A stretch of 36,703 nt of DNA from an uncultured Sutterellaceae bacterium. Lineage in GTDB: Bacteria; Pseudomonadota; Gammaproteobacteria; Burkholderiales; Burkholderiaceae_F. The DNA is taken from NCBI GenBank assembly GCA_902797695.1, contig CADBTW010000055.1, forward strand, positions 1 to 36,703. The letters run 5' to 3'. Positions 23,403-31,160 of the stretch are shown one piece after another. Below the pieces are notes generated by a model that saw nothing but the letters and a program-made list of their open reading frames with translations, had not been told where the DNA came from and did no database searches. The position numbers were made by a program, and so were the translations under genes. Positions within the stretch are counted from its first letter, which is position 1; every line of letters starts with the position of its first letter.

Positions 23403-23674
23403 CACTTGTTCTCCCTGATAGACCTGATGGTGTCGATTATGGTCCCGGCACGGTGCTCGGCCACCCTGACCGCGCGGCGCGTGAATTCATGCGGGAGAAG
23501 CACGGCATAACGGCTTCCTGTCGTGAATCCTCCTGAGGACCGGGAGGACGAGGAGTCGGCGTAAGGCCGGTTTCCCGATGATCCGAGGCGGACGCCCGTG
23601 TTTGGTTCGCCTGCAGTGTTCCCGCGGGCCTGCCGTGTCACGGTTCCTCCGGGATGGGTTTTGCAGGAATTCCT
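23403..23674. other. Intergenic region upstream of lyase gene
   Basis: No convincing gene is seen. One minus-strand frame (79 codons from ATG 23641) ends in a TGA that overlaps the lyase ATG. Its composition is Ser/Arg-rich and unlike a folded protein in its first half, so it is not called. No clear promoter or hairpin is visible. Confidence 0.3.
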
Positions 23675-24622
23675 TCAGGCGACCGGGCGCGCCGTGTCGC
23701 CGCTCTCCCGGATCGTTTCGAGCGCGATCCGGCAGAACTCGCGCGACGCCTTGCTCCGGTACTCGGTCCTGTGCCACGCGAGGACCATCGTCTGCACCGG
23801 GAGCACTCCTTCAAGCGACGCGTACCGGCACGCCGACCGCGCGGCGTAGGTCGCGAGGATCCGCTCCTGGCAGATCGCGGCGCAGATCCCGGAAGCGACG
23901 AAGGAAATGCGCGTCCCGACCTGAAGGACGGTCGCGTCGAACTCCTTCACGGGGAAGCCGAGCGCCCGGCCAAGTGTCTCCGTCCGCTCGTGGTGGCGGT
24001 AAGTCTGGAGGAGCGGGAGCTTCCGGAGGGCTCCGGCGTCGGTCTCCGAAAGGAGCGGATACTTCCCCGCCTCGTTGAAGGGCGAGCCGAAATTCCTGAA
24101 TGCGGGCGCGTCCGGGACAGCGAGGAGGTAGCGCTCAGGGAAAAGCGGGTAGGCGTCGAGCTCCGGCGTGAGGAGGTATTCGTACAAGACGCCAATGTCC
24201 GCCTCTCCGCTCGTAAGCGCCGCCGGTATCTCCTCGAGGTGCAGCTCGAGGCTGAAGTCGAGCGTGATCCCGGGGTACGCCCGGTGGAACGCCGCGACCG
24301 CAGGCATCAGGACCGCGTTCGTCCGCTCGCCGTTGCTCGCGATCCGGAGCCGCCCGACCGCGAGATGCGCGAAGTCCTCGCAGTACGTGCGAGTCTTCTC
24401 CTCGATCCTGTGGATCTCGCGGCGGCTTTCGAAGTAGACCCGGCCCATCTCCGTGAGGGCGGGGGGCCGGGAGCGGCGGCTGAGGACGCTCCCGTGGCAG
24501 CGCTCCTCCATTTTCCTCACGCACTGCGAGAGGTAGGACTGGGTGACGCCAAGGGTCTTCGCGGCCGCGGTGAAGCTGCCGTCCTCGAGGATCGCGCGGA
24601 GGATGAGGTAGTCGTCAAGCAT
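23675..24622 (-). CDS. LysR-family transcriptional regulator
   Basis: The 315-residue protein has an N-terminal winged helix-turn-helix (residues ~3-60; GSFTAAAKTLGVTQSYLSQCV is the DNA-contact region) and a PBP2-like effector domain. Its last ~42 residues (VLPVQTMVLAWH...TARPVA) have a near-copy in a remnant at 29732-29860. It is divergent from an exported esterase gene (24776), with a T-N11-A dyad (24642-24654) between them, the standard layout for a LysR regulator and its target. Downstream on the same strand is the lyase-like gene. The start ATG 24622 has AAAGGA about 13 bases upstream. Confidence 0.85.
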   Translation of the reverse strand: MLDDYLILRAILEDGSFTAAAKTLGVTQSYLSQCVRKMEERCHGSVLSRRSRPPALTEMGRVYFESRREIHRIEEKTRTYCEDFAHLAVGRLRIASNGERTNAVLMPAVAAFHRAYPGITLDFSLELHLEEIPAALTSGEADIGVLYEYLLTPELDAYPLFPERYLLAVPDAPAFRNFGSPFNEAGKYPLLSETDAGALRKLPLLQTYRHHERTETLGRALGFPVKEFDATVLQVGTRISFVASGICAAICQERILATYAARSACRYASLEGVLPVQTMVLAWHRTEYRSKASREFCRIALETIRESGDTARPVA

Positions 24623-24641
24623 CGGCTCATGGGTCCTTTCA

Positions 24642-24706
24642 TTAGCAATCGCTACTTAAAAATTAGTAATCCATTATTGGAATACGCGCAAGACCCCGGA
24701 TAGACT
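24642..24706 (+). promoter_or_regulatory. Candidate LysR box and promoter between LysR gene and esterase gene
   Basis: T24642-N11-A24654 contains the dyad TAGC (24643-24646)/GCTA (24651-24654), fitting the LysR-box rule. Downstream, TTGGAA (24677-24682) and TAGACT (24701-24706), spaced 18 bp, could be the -35 and -10 elements for the esterase operon. Both are pattern matches without experimental support. Confidence 0.45.
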
Positions 24707-24775
24707 CCCGTGAAGGCGGGATGCGGGTCCCGGTGGCCCGCTTTCACCGCTGTGTGACAGAAAGGAGAGAAAGCA

Positions 24776-25633
24776 ATGCAAATGAAACTCGCTGCAGCCG
24801 TCCTCGCGCTCACGCTTCCGTTCGCCGCGGGGGCGTCGGACGTGATCGACCTCTGGCCCCAGGGCGCGCCGAACAAGAGCACCATCACCGAACCCGAGAC
24901 CGTGAACGCGAAGGGCTCGATCTTCAACGTGACTCGGGCCCGGATGGAGGTCTCGGTTCCGGAGAAGCCGAACGGGAAGGCGGTGATCGTGATCCCGGGG
25001 GGCGGCTACGGGAACCTCTCGATGGGCGTGATCGAGTCGAGCTACGTGCCGTTCTTCCTGAAGGAAGGGTTCACCACCTTCGTCCTCAAGTACCGGCTTC
25101 CGAAGGGCGACCCCGCGATTCCGCTCTCTGACGCGAACAAGGCGGTCGAGACCGTGCGGTCGCTTTTCACGAAGTACAGCCTCCACACGGTGGGCGTCAT
25201 GGGGGCGAGCGCGGGAGGTCACCTCGCCGCGATGGCGAGCGTCTCCTGCAAGGGGAACGCGTGCCCCGACTTCTCGATCCTCGTCTACCCGAACATCACG
25301 ATGATGCAGGAGGAGAGCCAGCCGAAGAGCTCCTGCCGCAATAACCTGATCGGGAAGAGCCGCTCCGTGAAGTACGACACCACGTACTCGGCCTATAAGC
25401 ACATTTCCCTCACCACCCCGCCCGCCTTCCTCGCGGTCTCCGCGCAGGACGAATACGCGGGGAGTCTCGGCGCGATGCTCTACACCCGCGGGATGATCGA
25501 GAACGGCCGCCCGGTCGCGCTCCACGTCTACCCGACCGGGAACCACGGCTGGGGGATCGAGAAGTCTGAGAAGTTCCCGGACGGGGACAACTTCCGCGAA
25601 GACCTCCATCGGTGGCTTAAGACCATAAAGTAG
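24776..25633 (+). CDS. Exported alpha/beta hydrolase (esterase)
   Basis: The 285-residue protein has a short Sec signal peptide (to about AGA-19) and the alpha/beta-hydrolase fold of the acetyl-xylan/BD-FAE-like esterases. The oxyanion motif is VIPGGGY, the nucleophile elbow GASAGG has Ser145, and a His follows in GNHGWG. The Asp in SAQDEYAG is the likely acid. AAGGAG lies about eight bases upstream of ATG 24776. A type-B carboxylesterase gene follows 76 bp downstream, and a LysR regulator is divergent. The likely role is removal of acyl groups from small esters in the periplasm; the substrate is unknown. Confidence 0.83.
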   Translation: MQMKLAAAVLALTLPFAAGASDVIDLWPQGAPNKSTITEPETVNAKGSIFNVTRARMEVSVPEKPNGKAVIVIPGGGYGNLSMGVIESSYVPFFLKEGFTTFVLKYRLPKGDPAIPLSDANKAVETVRSLFTKYSLHTVGVMGASAGGHLAAMASVSCKGNACPDFSILVYPNITMMQEESQPKSSCRNNLIGKSRSVKYDTTYSAYKHISLTTPPAFLAVSAQDEYAGSLGAMLYTRGMIENGRPVALHVYPTGNHGWGIEKSEKFPDGDNFREDLHRWLKTIK

Positions 25634-25640
25634 GGGACGG

Positions 25641-25670
25641 GCGCCGGCGCCTTCTGGGCCGGCGCTTTCC
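25641..25670 (+). terminator. GC-rich hairpin after the esterase gene (weak terminator)
   Basis: GCGCCGGC (25641-25648) pairs with GCCGGCGC (25658-25665), followed by only TTTCC. It may attenuate rather than stop transcription into the carboxylesterase gene. Confidence 0.5.
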
Positions 25671-25709
25671 GGGAACCCTTTCCGCATTTCTTTTTTCGGA
25701 GCATTGCAC

Positions 25710-27281
25710 ATGAAGAAAACCATCCTTTCCGCCGCGGCCTGCGCCGCGCTTCTCGTCGTTTCAGGCGAGTCTCTCGCCTCCGGCCTCACGGTCTCGACCG
25801 AGGGCGGGACGCTCCAGGGCTTTACGAAGACCGTTCCCGGGACCTCGTCCCGGGCCGAGGTGTTCCTCGGGGTCCCGTTCGCAGCACCGCCTGTGGGCGA
25901 AAACCGCTGGAAGAAGGCGCAGCCCGTGAAGGTCTGGAAAGGCGTCCGCATGGCTGACGTCGCGCCGAACGTCTGCAAGCAGCGCGGCGTCGGGAGCGAG
26001 GACTGCCTCTACGTCAACATCTATCGCCCGGCCGGGATGAAGGCCGGGAAGAAGCTTCCCGTCGCGGTCTACGGGCACGGGGGCGCGAACATCTCGGGCG
26101 GCGCGACCGAGCACGACGGCTCCCGCATGGCGACCGAGAACAATGTGGTCGTCGTGACGCTCCAGCACCGGCTTGGCGCCTTTGGGTTCCTCTCGCTTCC
26201 CGGAATGGGGGAGGAAGCCGGGAACTTCGGCGTTTCCGACATGGAGGCGGCTCTTGCCTGGGTCCGCCGGAACATCGGAGCCTTCGGCGGCGACCCGAAG
26301 CGGGTGACCTTGATCACCGAGTCCTCGGGGTCCACGAACGCCTGCCGGATCCTCGTCGACCCGAAGGCGAAGGGGCTCGTGAACGGCGTGGTGCTTCAGA
26401 GCGAGGACTGCGTGCATGACGTCGACAACGCGAAGCAGGCGGCGGTCCGGGCGGAAAAGTTCCTGAAGAAGGCGGGGTGCGACGGGGCGTCCGACAAGCT
26501 CGCGTGCCTGCGGAAGCTACCGACCGACACCCTCGCCGTCGCCTCCGCCGCGGTCGGCCTTTGGAACCCGGTGAGCGAAACGAGCGCGATCTCCGAGATC
26601 CAGAAGGGGAACTGGATCAAGGTCCCGGTGCTTTCGGGGTCCAATAAGGAGGAAGGCCGGTCCGCAGGCGGCGCCTACCTCGGCTGGGGCGAGCCCGAGT
26701 ACAAGGCGTGGGTTGAAAAGCTCGTCGGCCAGAACTCAGGGAAGGCGCTCGAACTCTATCCGGCCGGGAAGTACAAGGGGAATTACGCGCTCCAGTACGT
26801 GATCGGCGACTTCATCACGGATAGCGGCATGCGGGGGCTCGGCGGCTGCACGAACCTCACGCTCGCCGACGCCCTCGGGAAGACCGGCCCCGCCGCGTGG
26901 TTCTACACGTTCGAGGACTCCACCGTCCCGACCGATGCGAACCCGAAGCGTCCGGGCTACGACAACGCCGCGAGCCACGCGTCCGAACTCACGTACCTCT
27001 TCCCGGATGCCGGCCGCTACCTCCGGAAGTCGGTCCGGATGACTCCGGCGCAGAAGAAGCTCGCGAAGGAGATGCGCGCCTACTGGGCGAACTTCGCGAA
27101 GACCGGGAATCCGAACGGGAAGGGGCTCCCGGCGTGGAAGCCCTACAAGGGGAACGGCTACGTGATGGCGCTCAGGCTCAACGGTAAGAGCCGGTCGCTC
27201 CCCGCCTCCTACTTCTCAGACCTCCACAAGTGCTCGTTCTGGAACTCGATCCCCGTGGTCCTCGACCGCGGCGACCGGTAG
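25710..27281 (+). CDS. Exported type-B carboxylesterase
   Basis: The 523-residue protein has a Sec signal peptide (to about ASG-25). The carboxylesterase type-B signature EDCLYVNIYRP lies near residue 95. The nucleophile elbow is TESSG with Ser205, where the family norm is GESAG; the first Gly is Thr here. The acid is the Glu in GSNKEEGR and the base the His in NAASHASELTYLF, so the triad appears complete. ATG 25710 is preceded by GGAG (25698-25701); an in-frame TTG two codons earlier is less likely. It follows the smaller esterase gene and probably shares its LysR regulator. Confidence 0.87.
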   Translation: MKKTILSAAACAALLVVSGESLASGLTVSTEGGTLQGFTKTVPGTSSRAEVFLGVPFAAPPVGENRWKKAQPVKVWKGVRMADVAPNVCKQRGVGSEDCLYVNIYRPAGMKAGKKLPVAVYGHGGANISGGATEHDGSRMATENNVVVVTLQHRLGAFGFLSLPGMGEEAGNFGVSDMEAALAWVRRNIGAFGGDPKRVTLITESSGSTNACRILVDPKAKGLVNGVVLQSEDCVHDVDNAKQAAVRAEKFLKKAGCDGASDKLACLRKLPTDTLAVASAAVGLWNPVSETSAISEIQKGNWIKVPVLSGSNKEEGRSAGGAYLGWGEPEYKAWVEKLVGQNSGKALELYPAGKYKGNYALQYVIGDFITDSGMRGLGGCTNLTLADALGKTGPAAWFYTFEDSTVPTDANPKRPGYDNAASHASELTYLFPDAGRYLRKSVRMTPAQKKLAKEMRAYWANFAKTGNPNGKGLPAWKPYKGNGYVMALRLNGKSRSLPASYFSDLHKCSFWNSIPVVLDRGDR

Positions 27282-27305
27282 CCTGCTTTTCCTGAAACTG
27301 CCTCT

Positions 27306-27332
27306 CCCCGGGAAGGAAGCCCCTTCCCGGGG
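27306..27332. other. Strong GC hairpin after the carboxylesterase gene
   Basis: CCCCGGGAAGG (27306-27316) and CCTTCCCGGGG (27322-27332) form an 11-bp stem 24 bp past the stop. There is no T run on either side, so it is a transcript-end or mRNA-stabilising structure rather than a classical terminator. Confidence 0.55.
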
Positions 27333-27547
27333 GTCGCTCCCCGGATGGGCTCCGCCATGGCCCCGGTTGCTGATGATCCAGGCAAATCGCGGATCCTGAT
27401 GATTTGTGGATTACAAAAATAAATGGTGCCTGCTTTTTGCGGGTCTTCAGCGCTTCTCGGAAGAAGGGATTCGATTTTTGTCGTGTAATGATTTAATAAA
27501 TTGATTAACAATAAATAAAATCATATATAGAGAAATCGAACAAGATC

Positions 27548-27616
27548 CTACCGGAGAATTTCAATAATTCCTACCGGAGAATTTTCACAGTTTCTACCGG
27601 AGAAATTTTATCAGTC
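27548..27616 (+). repeat. Three 23-bp tandem repeats (CTACCGGAGAA core)
   Basis: CTACCGGAGAA begins at 27548, 27571 and 27594, exactly 23 bp apart. The sequence after each core is A/T-rich and more variable. This looks like an iterated operator or iteron array. It is ~420 bp before the AlbA_2 gene, with no gene between, so its target is unclear. Confidence 0.75.
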
Positions 27617-27850
27617 GAATTTATTACGGTAGATCAGAAATTCAGCGATTCCTGAATGCCGCTATCGTGGGGAAGGTGGAAAGTCAGGCGTCGGCTGACG
27701 TGGGACCCGGGTTTGGGTTTACCGCCTTGTCTTCGGTTATTGAAACAAGGGAGAGGAGACGCCATCCGGGCAGTGCATGAGAGTTCACCACAATCTTCCG
27801 CCCGGAACGGGTTTAGTCCGCGGCCGCGAAGGATCCCACGGTTTGAGGAA

Positions 27851-27967
27851 CTCTTTTCTTCTTGCTTTTTATTTGCCAAACTTCCCGGCCTGAACCATCA
27901 AAAAATCATTAGCTATTGTTTAATAAGAATATTTTTATTTGATTTTTATTTGCTTCCTATTTGCTTA
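27851..27967 (+). repeat. ~110-bp direct repeat, left copy, flanking AlbA_2 gene
   Basis: The segment CTCTTTTCTT...TTTGCTTA is closely matched at 29599-29703 in the same orientation. The central ~50 bases (ATTTGCCAAACTTCCCGGCC... onward) are nearly identical. The two copies bracket the gene at 28036-29481. Confidence 0.8.
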
Positions 27968-28035
27968 AAATGCTCTGGTACCCTTGAAACGCCTGTTCCG
28001 TCCGTAGGCGTTCCGCTCACTATGTAGGGCTTTGA

Positions 28036-29481
28036 ATGGACAATCTCCCGCTTCTTGTCAACGCGCTGAGAAGCAAGGACCCGGAAACCGAGTGGCTTGA
28101 CTTCGAGGAAAACGACGCAGACCTTGAAACGATCGGGCAGGACATCAGCGCCCTTGCGAACAGCGCGGCGCTTCTCGGCCGCGAAAAGGCCTACATGGTC
28201 TGGGGAGTCAGCCGCATCACCCATGAGGTCACGGGCACGGCCTTCTGTCCGCAAAAGACAATCGGCAACCAGACGTTCGAGGATTGGCTGCGGGGCCTTC
28301 TGAGCCGAAACGCCGGGTTCAGGTTCGAGAGCACCTCGGTCGACGGGAAACCTGTTCTCGTTCTCGTCATCAGCCGGGCAACCCGCCTGCCCCTGACTTT
28401 CAGGAAGGAGCGCTTCATCCGAATCGGCAGCACGACGAGACGCCTCGATGAGTTTCCGTGCCTCAAGGGAGAGTTCCTCGACCGGCTGCGGGCGGTGAAT
28501 GCCGAAGAGTCGGCCGCGGCCTCCGGCAAAACGCCTTCTGAAGTCCTTGGCCTTCTGGACATGCGGCCCTACTTCACAAAGAGCCGCAGCCCGATGCCGC
28601 AGTCCCAGGATGCCATGATCGAATACCTGGTCATGGAAGACCTGGTGTCGAGGCAGGACGACGGCCTCTATTCGATCAGGCGGAAGACCGCCATTCTCTT
28701 CGCGCGGCGCCTCGGCGACTTCCTTCCCGTCAGGCGGAAGGCTGCGCGGCTCGTCTTCTATTCCGAAGACAGCAAGGTGTCGCTTGACCATGAGCTTGTG
28801 ATTGACGAGGGGTACGCGACCGCCCTCGATCGCGTGATGGAGCTGATTGACGCGGCGGTTTCCCATAAGGAGGTCCTCGACGGCCCCGTGAGAAGGGAAA
28901 TTCCGGCCTATCCGGCCCCCGCGGTTCGCGAGGCCGTCGCGAACGCGATGATTCATCAGGACCTGACCATCCCGGGGAACGGGCCGGTAATCGAGGTCTT
29001 CAGGAACCGGATTGACGTCACGAACCCGGGGGTGCCGCTGGTCGAGCTTCCGAGAATCATCGACAGGCCGTCCCGCGCCCGGAACGAGGGCATCGCTTCG
29101 ATCATGCGCCAGATGCGCATGTGCGAGGAGCTCGGAATCGGCTGGGACAAGATCGTGCACGAATGCGAGAAGGCGCTGCTGCCTGCTCCTGAGATCCAGG
29201 TGCTTGGTGAAAGCACGAAGGTCACCCTGCACGGTTTCGCTCCCTATAAGAGCGTTTCGCCGAAGGACAGGATGCGGGCTGTCTACCAGAACGCCTGCAT
29301 GTGCCACGTGGAAGGGAAGGGCCTTACCAACGCTTCGCTCCGGAAGCGCTTCGGTCTCCCGGCCTCCTCTGCCGCCGCCATTTCCCGCCTTATCAAGGAA
29401 GCGGTCGGCACGGGACTGATCAAGCCGCGCGATGCCTCTGCCGGCCCGAAATTCATGCAGTACGTGCCTTTCTGGGCCTAG
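28036..29481 (+). CDS. AlbA_2-domain (Schlafen-like) ATP-binding protein
   Basis: The product is 481 residues. The N-terminal AlbA_2 domain includes EWLDFEEND, ISALANSAALLGREKAYMVWG and RIGSTTRRLDEFP. The central HATPase_c_4 region has an intact N-box (VREAVANAMIHQDL, residues ~296-309), then VIEVFRNRIDVTNPGVPL. A C-terminal winged-helix region (LTNASLRKRFGLPASSAAAISRLI) completes it. The start ATG 28036 has AGGG about seven bases upstream. It is the third such protein in the window and differs from the pair at 18.7-21.8 kb. Direct repeats flank it, which suggests it moved or was duplicated as a unit. Function is not established. Confidence 0.85.
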   Translation: MDNLPLLVNALRSKDPETEWLDFEENDADLETIGQDISALANSAALLGREKAYMVWGVSRITHEVTGTAFCPQKTIGNQTFEDWLRGLLSRNAGFRFESTSVDGKPVLVLVISRATRLPLTFRKERFIRIGSTTRRLDEFPCLKGEFLDRLRAVNAEESAAASGKTPSEVLGLLDMRPYFTKSRSPMPQSQDAMIEYLVMEDLVSRQDDGLYSIRRKTAILFARRLGDFLPVRRKAARLVFYSEDSKVSLDHELVIDEGYATALDRVMELIDAAVSHKEVLDGPVRREIPAYPAPAVREAVANAMIHQDLTIPGNGPVIEVFRNRIDVTNPGVPLVELPRIIDRPSRARNEGIASIMRQMRMCEELGIGWDKIVHECEKALLPAPEIQVLGESTKVTLHGFAPYKSVSPKDRMRAVYQNACMCHVEGKGLTNASLRKRFGLPASSAAAISRLIKEAVGTGLIKPRDASAGPKFMQYVPFWA

Positions 29482-29731
29482 CGGGAGCGGCGGCCTGAGG
29501 AAAGCGATCTGAAGGGGTTGCTTTCATTCGACCGGGAAGAGCTTTCTGCGTGCATCCAGGAGCAGGGGAACGGAGTCGTGTGCGGGGTCCCGGCGTACCT
29601 CTTTTCTTTTGCCTTTTATTTGCCAAACTTCCCGGCCTGAACCGTCAAAAAATCATTAGTAATTGTTTTAAAAATATATTTTTATTTGCTTCTTATTTGC
29701 TTAATTCCGCTTGCTGTGCCGGAAAGCTCGG
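29482..29731. other. Intergenic region holding the right direct repeat
   Basis: After the AlbA_2 stop there is no supported gene. The second half is the right copy of the ~110-bp repeat (29599-29703), and its AT-rich tail runs directly into the LysR remnant at 29732. Confidence 0.5.
29599..29703 (+). repeat. ~110-bp direct repeat, right copy
   Basis: This matches 27851-27967 with a two-base gap and scattered substitutions, both copies ending TTTGCTTA. The LysR 3' remnant begins 28 bp further on. Confidence 0.8.
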
Positions 29732-29860
29732 TCAGGCGACGGGTGCTGCGGCGCCTTTTTCCCGGATCACTTCGAGCGCGATCCGGCAGAACTCGCGTGA
29801 CGCCTTGCTCTGGTACCTGGCCCGGTGCCATGCGAGGACCAGGACCTGCACCGGGAGGAT
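29732..29860 (-). pseudogene. 3' remnant of a LysR-family gene
   Basis: About 42 codons ending at the stop 29734-29732 encode LPVQVLVLAWHRARYQSKAS... to AAPVA. This aligns almost end to end with the C-terminus of the LysR protein at 23675-24622 (LPVQTMVLAWHRTEYRSKAS... to ARPVA), including the stop position. No DNA-binding or effector domain is left. It abuts the end of the DUF3990 gene (29877) and is probably what remained after insertion of that pair into an older LysR gene. Confidence 0.75.
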
Positions 29861-29876
29861 CCGTTCCGAGTTCCTG

Positions 29877-30587
29877 TCAATCCTTCCGCTCAAGTTCCTG
29901 CGCGAGTTCGTCAACGATGAAGAGGTCGCTGCGATTGCGAAGGCGGCTGCGGGAATCAGCGAGTTCCTGATAGGTTCCGGAGCGATAAAAGAGGTCCATG
30001 GCTTCGAGAATCCCGACACCCAGGGTCTTTGCGAGGAGAGTGATCACCCGGCTCATCTTCATCTGGAGGAGCGTCGGGTTGGCGGGTTCGACGGGTTCGG
30101 AATCTACGGCCACGCGTTCTGACGCCACGAATTTCAGGCACCGGTCGGCAAGTTCCTCGCTTCGGACGCAGATCAGGGTGCCCGGTTGTTCGCTTGAAAG
30201 CCGGGAAAGCGCCTCCTTCCTTGAAATGCACCCGGCGGCGAGGAGCTCGATCGCATTGAAGATCCTGCCGTTTACGACGCCGCCCAGCACTGCGTCGTAT
30301 TTTTCCTGGGCAGGCAATCCTTCCCGGCACGCCGTGACGAAGGAAAGCCACTCGGAGTCAAGCGACGGGAAGATCCTAACCGAGAACACTTTCCTCGCCG
30401 CGTCAATGTCGAACTCGTAAGCGCTGACCAGGACCTGCTTTTCATCTGTCCCAAGGCAAGAGGACCAGTCGATGGCTTCCCCGTGGCTCGTTGCAAGATA
30501 AAGCCCCTTCCCGAGGTCGAGGTGCCGCCTTCCCTCGGCGGTGAGCGGCTTTCTGGCTTCGGAAGCAGACGCGAGGAAAACCTTCAT
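29877..30587 (-). CDS. DUF3990/DUF3791 fusion protein, toxin-antitoxin-like
   Basis: The product is 236 residues. The first ~160 match the DUF3990 family (ADP-ribosyltransferase-fold), with the hallmark HLDLGKGLYLATSHGEAIDWS (residues ~22-42). The usual N-terminal Y-H-G-S strand reads VFLASAS here, so an expected active-site His is missing and activity is uncertain. Residues ~172-236 form a DUF3791-like helical domain (LLQMKMSRVITLLAKTLGVG...). The gene starts inside the stop of the upstream DUF3791 gene (ATGA overlap), so the two are translationally coupled. Such pairs are regarded as toxin-antitoxin candidates. The mobile, patchwork surroundings fit that view. Confidence 0.7.
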   Translation of the reverse strand: MKVFLASASEARKPLTAEGRRHLDLGKGLYLATSHGEAIDWSSCLGTDEKQVLVSAYEFDIDAARKVFSVRIFPSLDSEWLSFVTACREGLPAQEKYDAVLGGVVNGRIFNAIELLAAGCISRKEALSRLSSEQPGTLICVRSEELADRCLKFVASERVAVDSEPVEPANPTLLQMKMSRVITLLAKTLGVGILEAMDLFYRSGTYQELADSRSRLRNRSDLFIVDELAQELERKD

Positions 30588-30838
30588 GGTTCATTCCGCC
30601 TGACGATTCCGGAGCCCCTGGCGCTTAGGTATTCGATCACCTCGTCAACGATCCGGTCCATTCCTTGCGTGTGGAGCGCGCCGTAGCTGGGAAAAAGGAA
30701 GCGCCTCACGCCGTCAGTCTCGCAGAGGGCCTTGTAGACGATGTCCCCCTTCACGCCGAGCCTCCGCGCGGTGCTCTCGATCGCGGACACGGCGAACTCG
30801 GTTGCTTCGGGCGGGAAGGGTTGTTCCATAGTCGGCAT
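30584..30838 (-). CDS. DUF3791-domain small protein, putative antitoxin
   Basis: The 84-residue protein (81 if the second ATG, 30829, is used) shows the DUF3791 pattern: FAVSAIESTARRLGVKGDIVYKAL, then FLFPSYGALHTQGMDRIVDEVIEYL. DUF3791 proteins are small helical partners of DUF3990 proteins. Neither start has a strong ribosome-binding site; GGA about 11 bases before 30838 slightly favours it. Extending the frame to 31099 adds sequence that does not look like protein. It overlaps the DUF3990 gene by four bases. Confidence 0.72.
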   Translation of the reverse strand: MPTMEQPFPPEATEFAVSAIESTARRLGVKGDIVYKALCETDGVRRFLFPSYGALHTQGMDRIVDEVIEYLSARGSGIVRRNEP

Positions 30839-31160
30839 GCTGCAAATCCGTTGGGGGAAAGAGGAAAAATGCGGACGCGTAGCCTTAGACCCTTGCAGCA
30901 GGGCATGCGGCATTCTCCGTGCTCTTCCTTTCGTGTCTATCTTATCCGCCTCTCGAAAAAGGAAAGGATGATTCGCAGGGATCGGGGGCCTGACGGAGTG
31001 GCGACGGGAAAGGGTGTCCTTTCTGCCTTTCCCAGGTTCCTTGCAACTTAGGCGACGAACGGCTGCCCAAAAATTTGTAAAAAATAATAATAAATTCAAT
31101 ATATTAAAAACTAAATCAAGGTTATAATAATCGTGCTCGGGTTTTTAACTGGTGCCAGTC
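30839..31160. other. Divergent intergenic region with promoter for ATPase gene
   Basis: This 322-bp gap is AT-rich at its right end (31060-31130). TATAAT at 31123-31128 is a perfect -10, about 33 bp before the ATPase start; the -35 hexamer 17 bp upstream (TATATT) is poor. No gene is supported. Confidence 0.5.

Larger units (their letters stand above)
27333..28035. other. Long intergenic region with repeat array and AT-rich patches
   Basis: No gene is supported in these ~700 bp. Frames such as 27656-28027 (+) are low-complexity, run through an AT-rich repeat and lack a ribosome-binding site. The segment holds three 23-bp repeats (27548-27616) and the left copy of a ~110-bp direct repeat (27851-27967). 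Sharp changes in GC content at 27480-27640 and 27890-27970 indicate a patchwork of insertions. Confidence 0.5.

Noticed and set aside
23402-23641. 79-codon minus-strand frame whose stop overlaps the lyase start (TGATG)
   Set aside because: The coupling geometry is suggestive, but the product is Ser/Arg-rich, has no family resemblance and no ribosome-binding site. It could be a remnant, but is not supported as a gene.
27656-28027. Plus-strand frame of 123 codons before the AlbA_2 gene
   Set aside because: It runs into the AT-rich direct repeat, has a biased composition and no ribosome-binding site.
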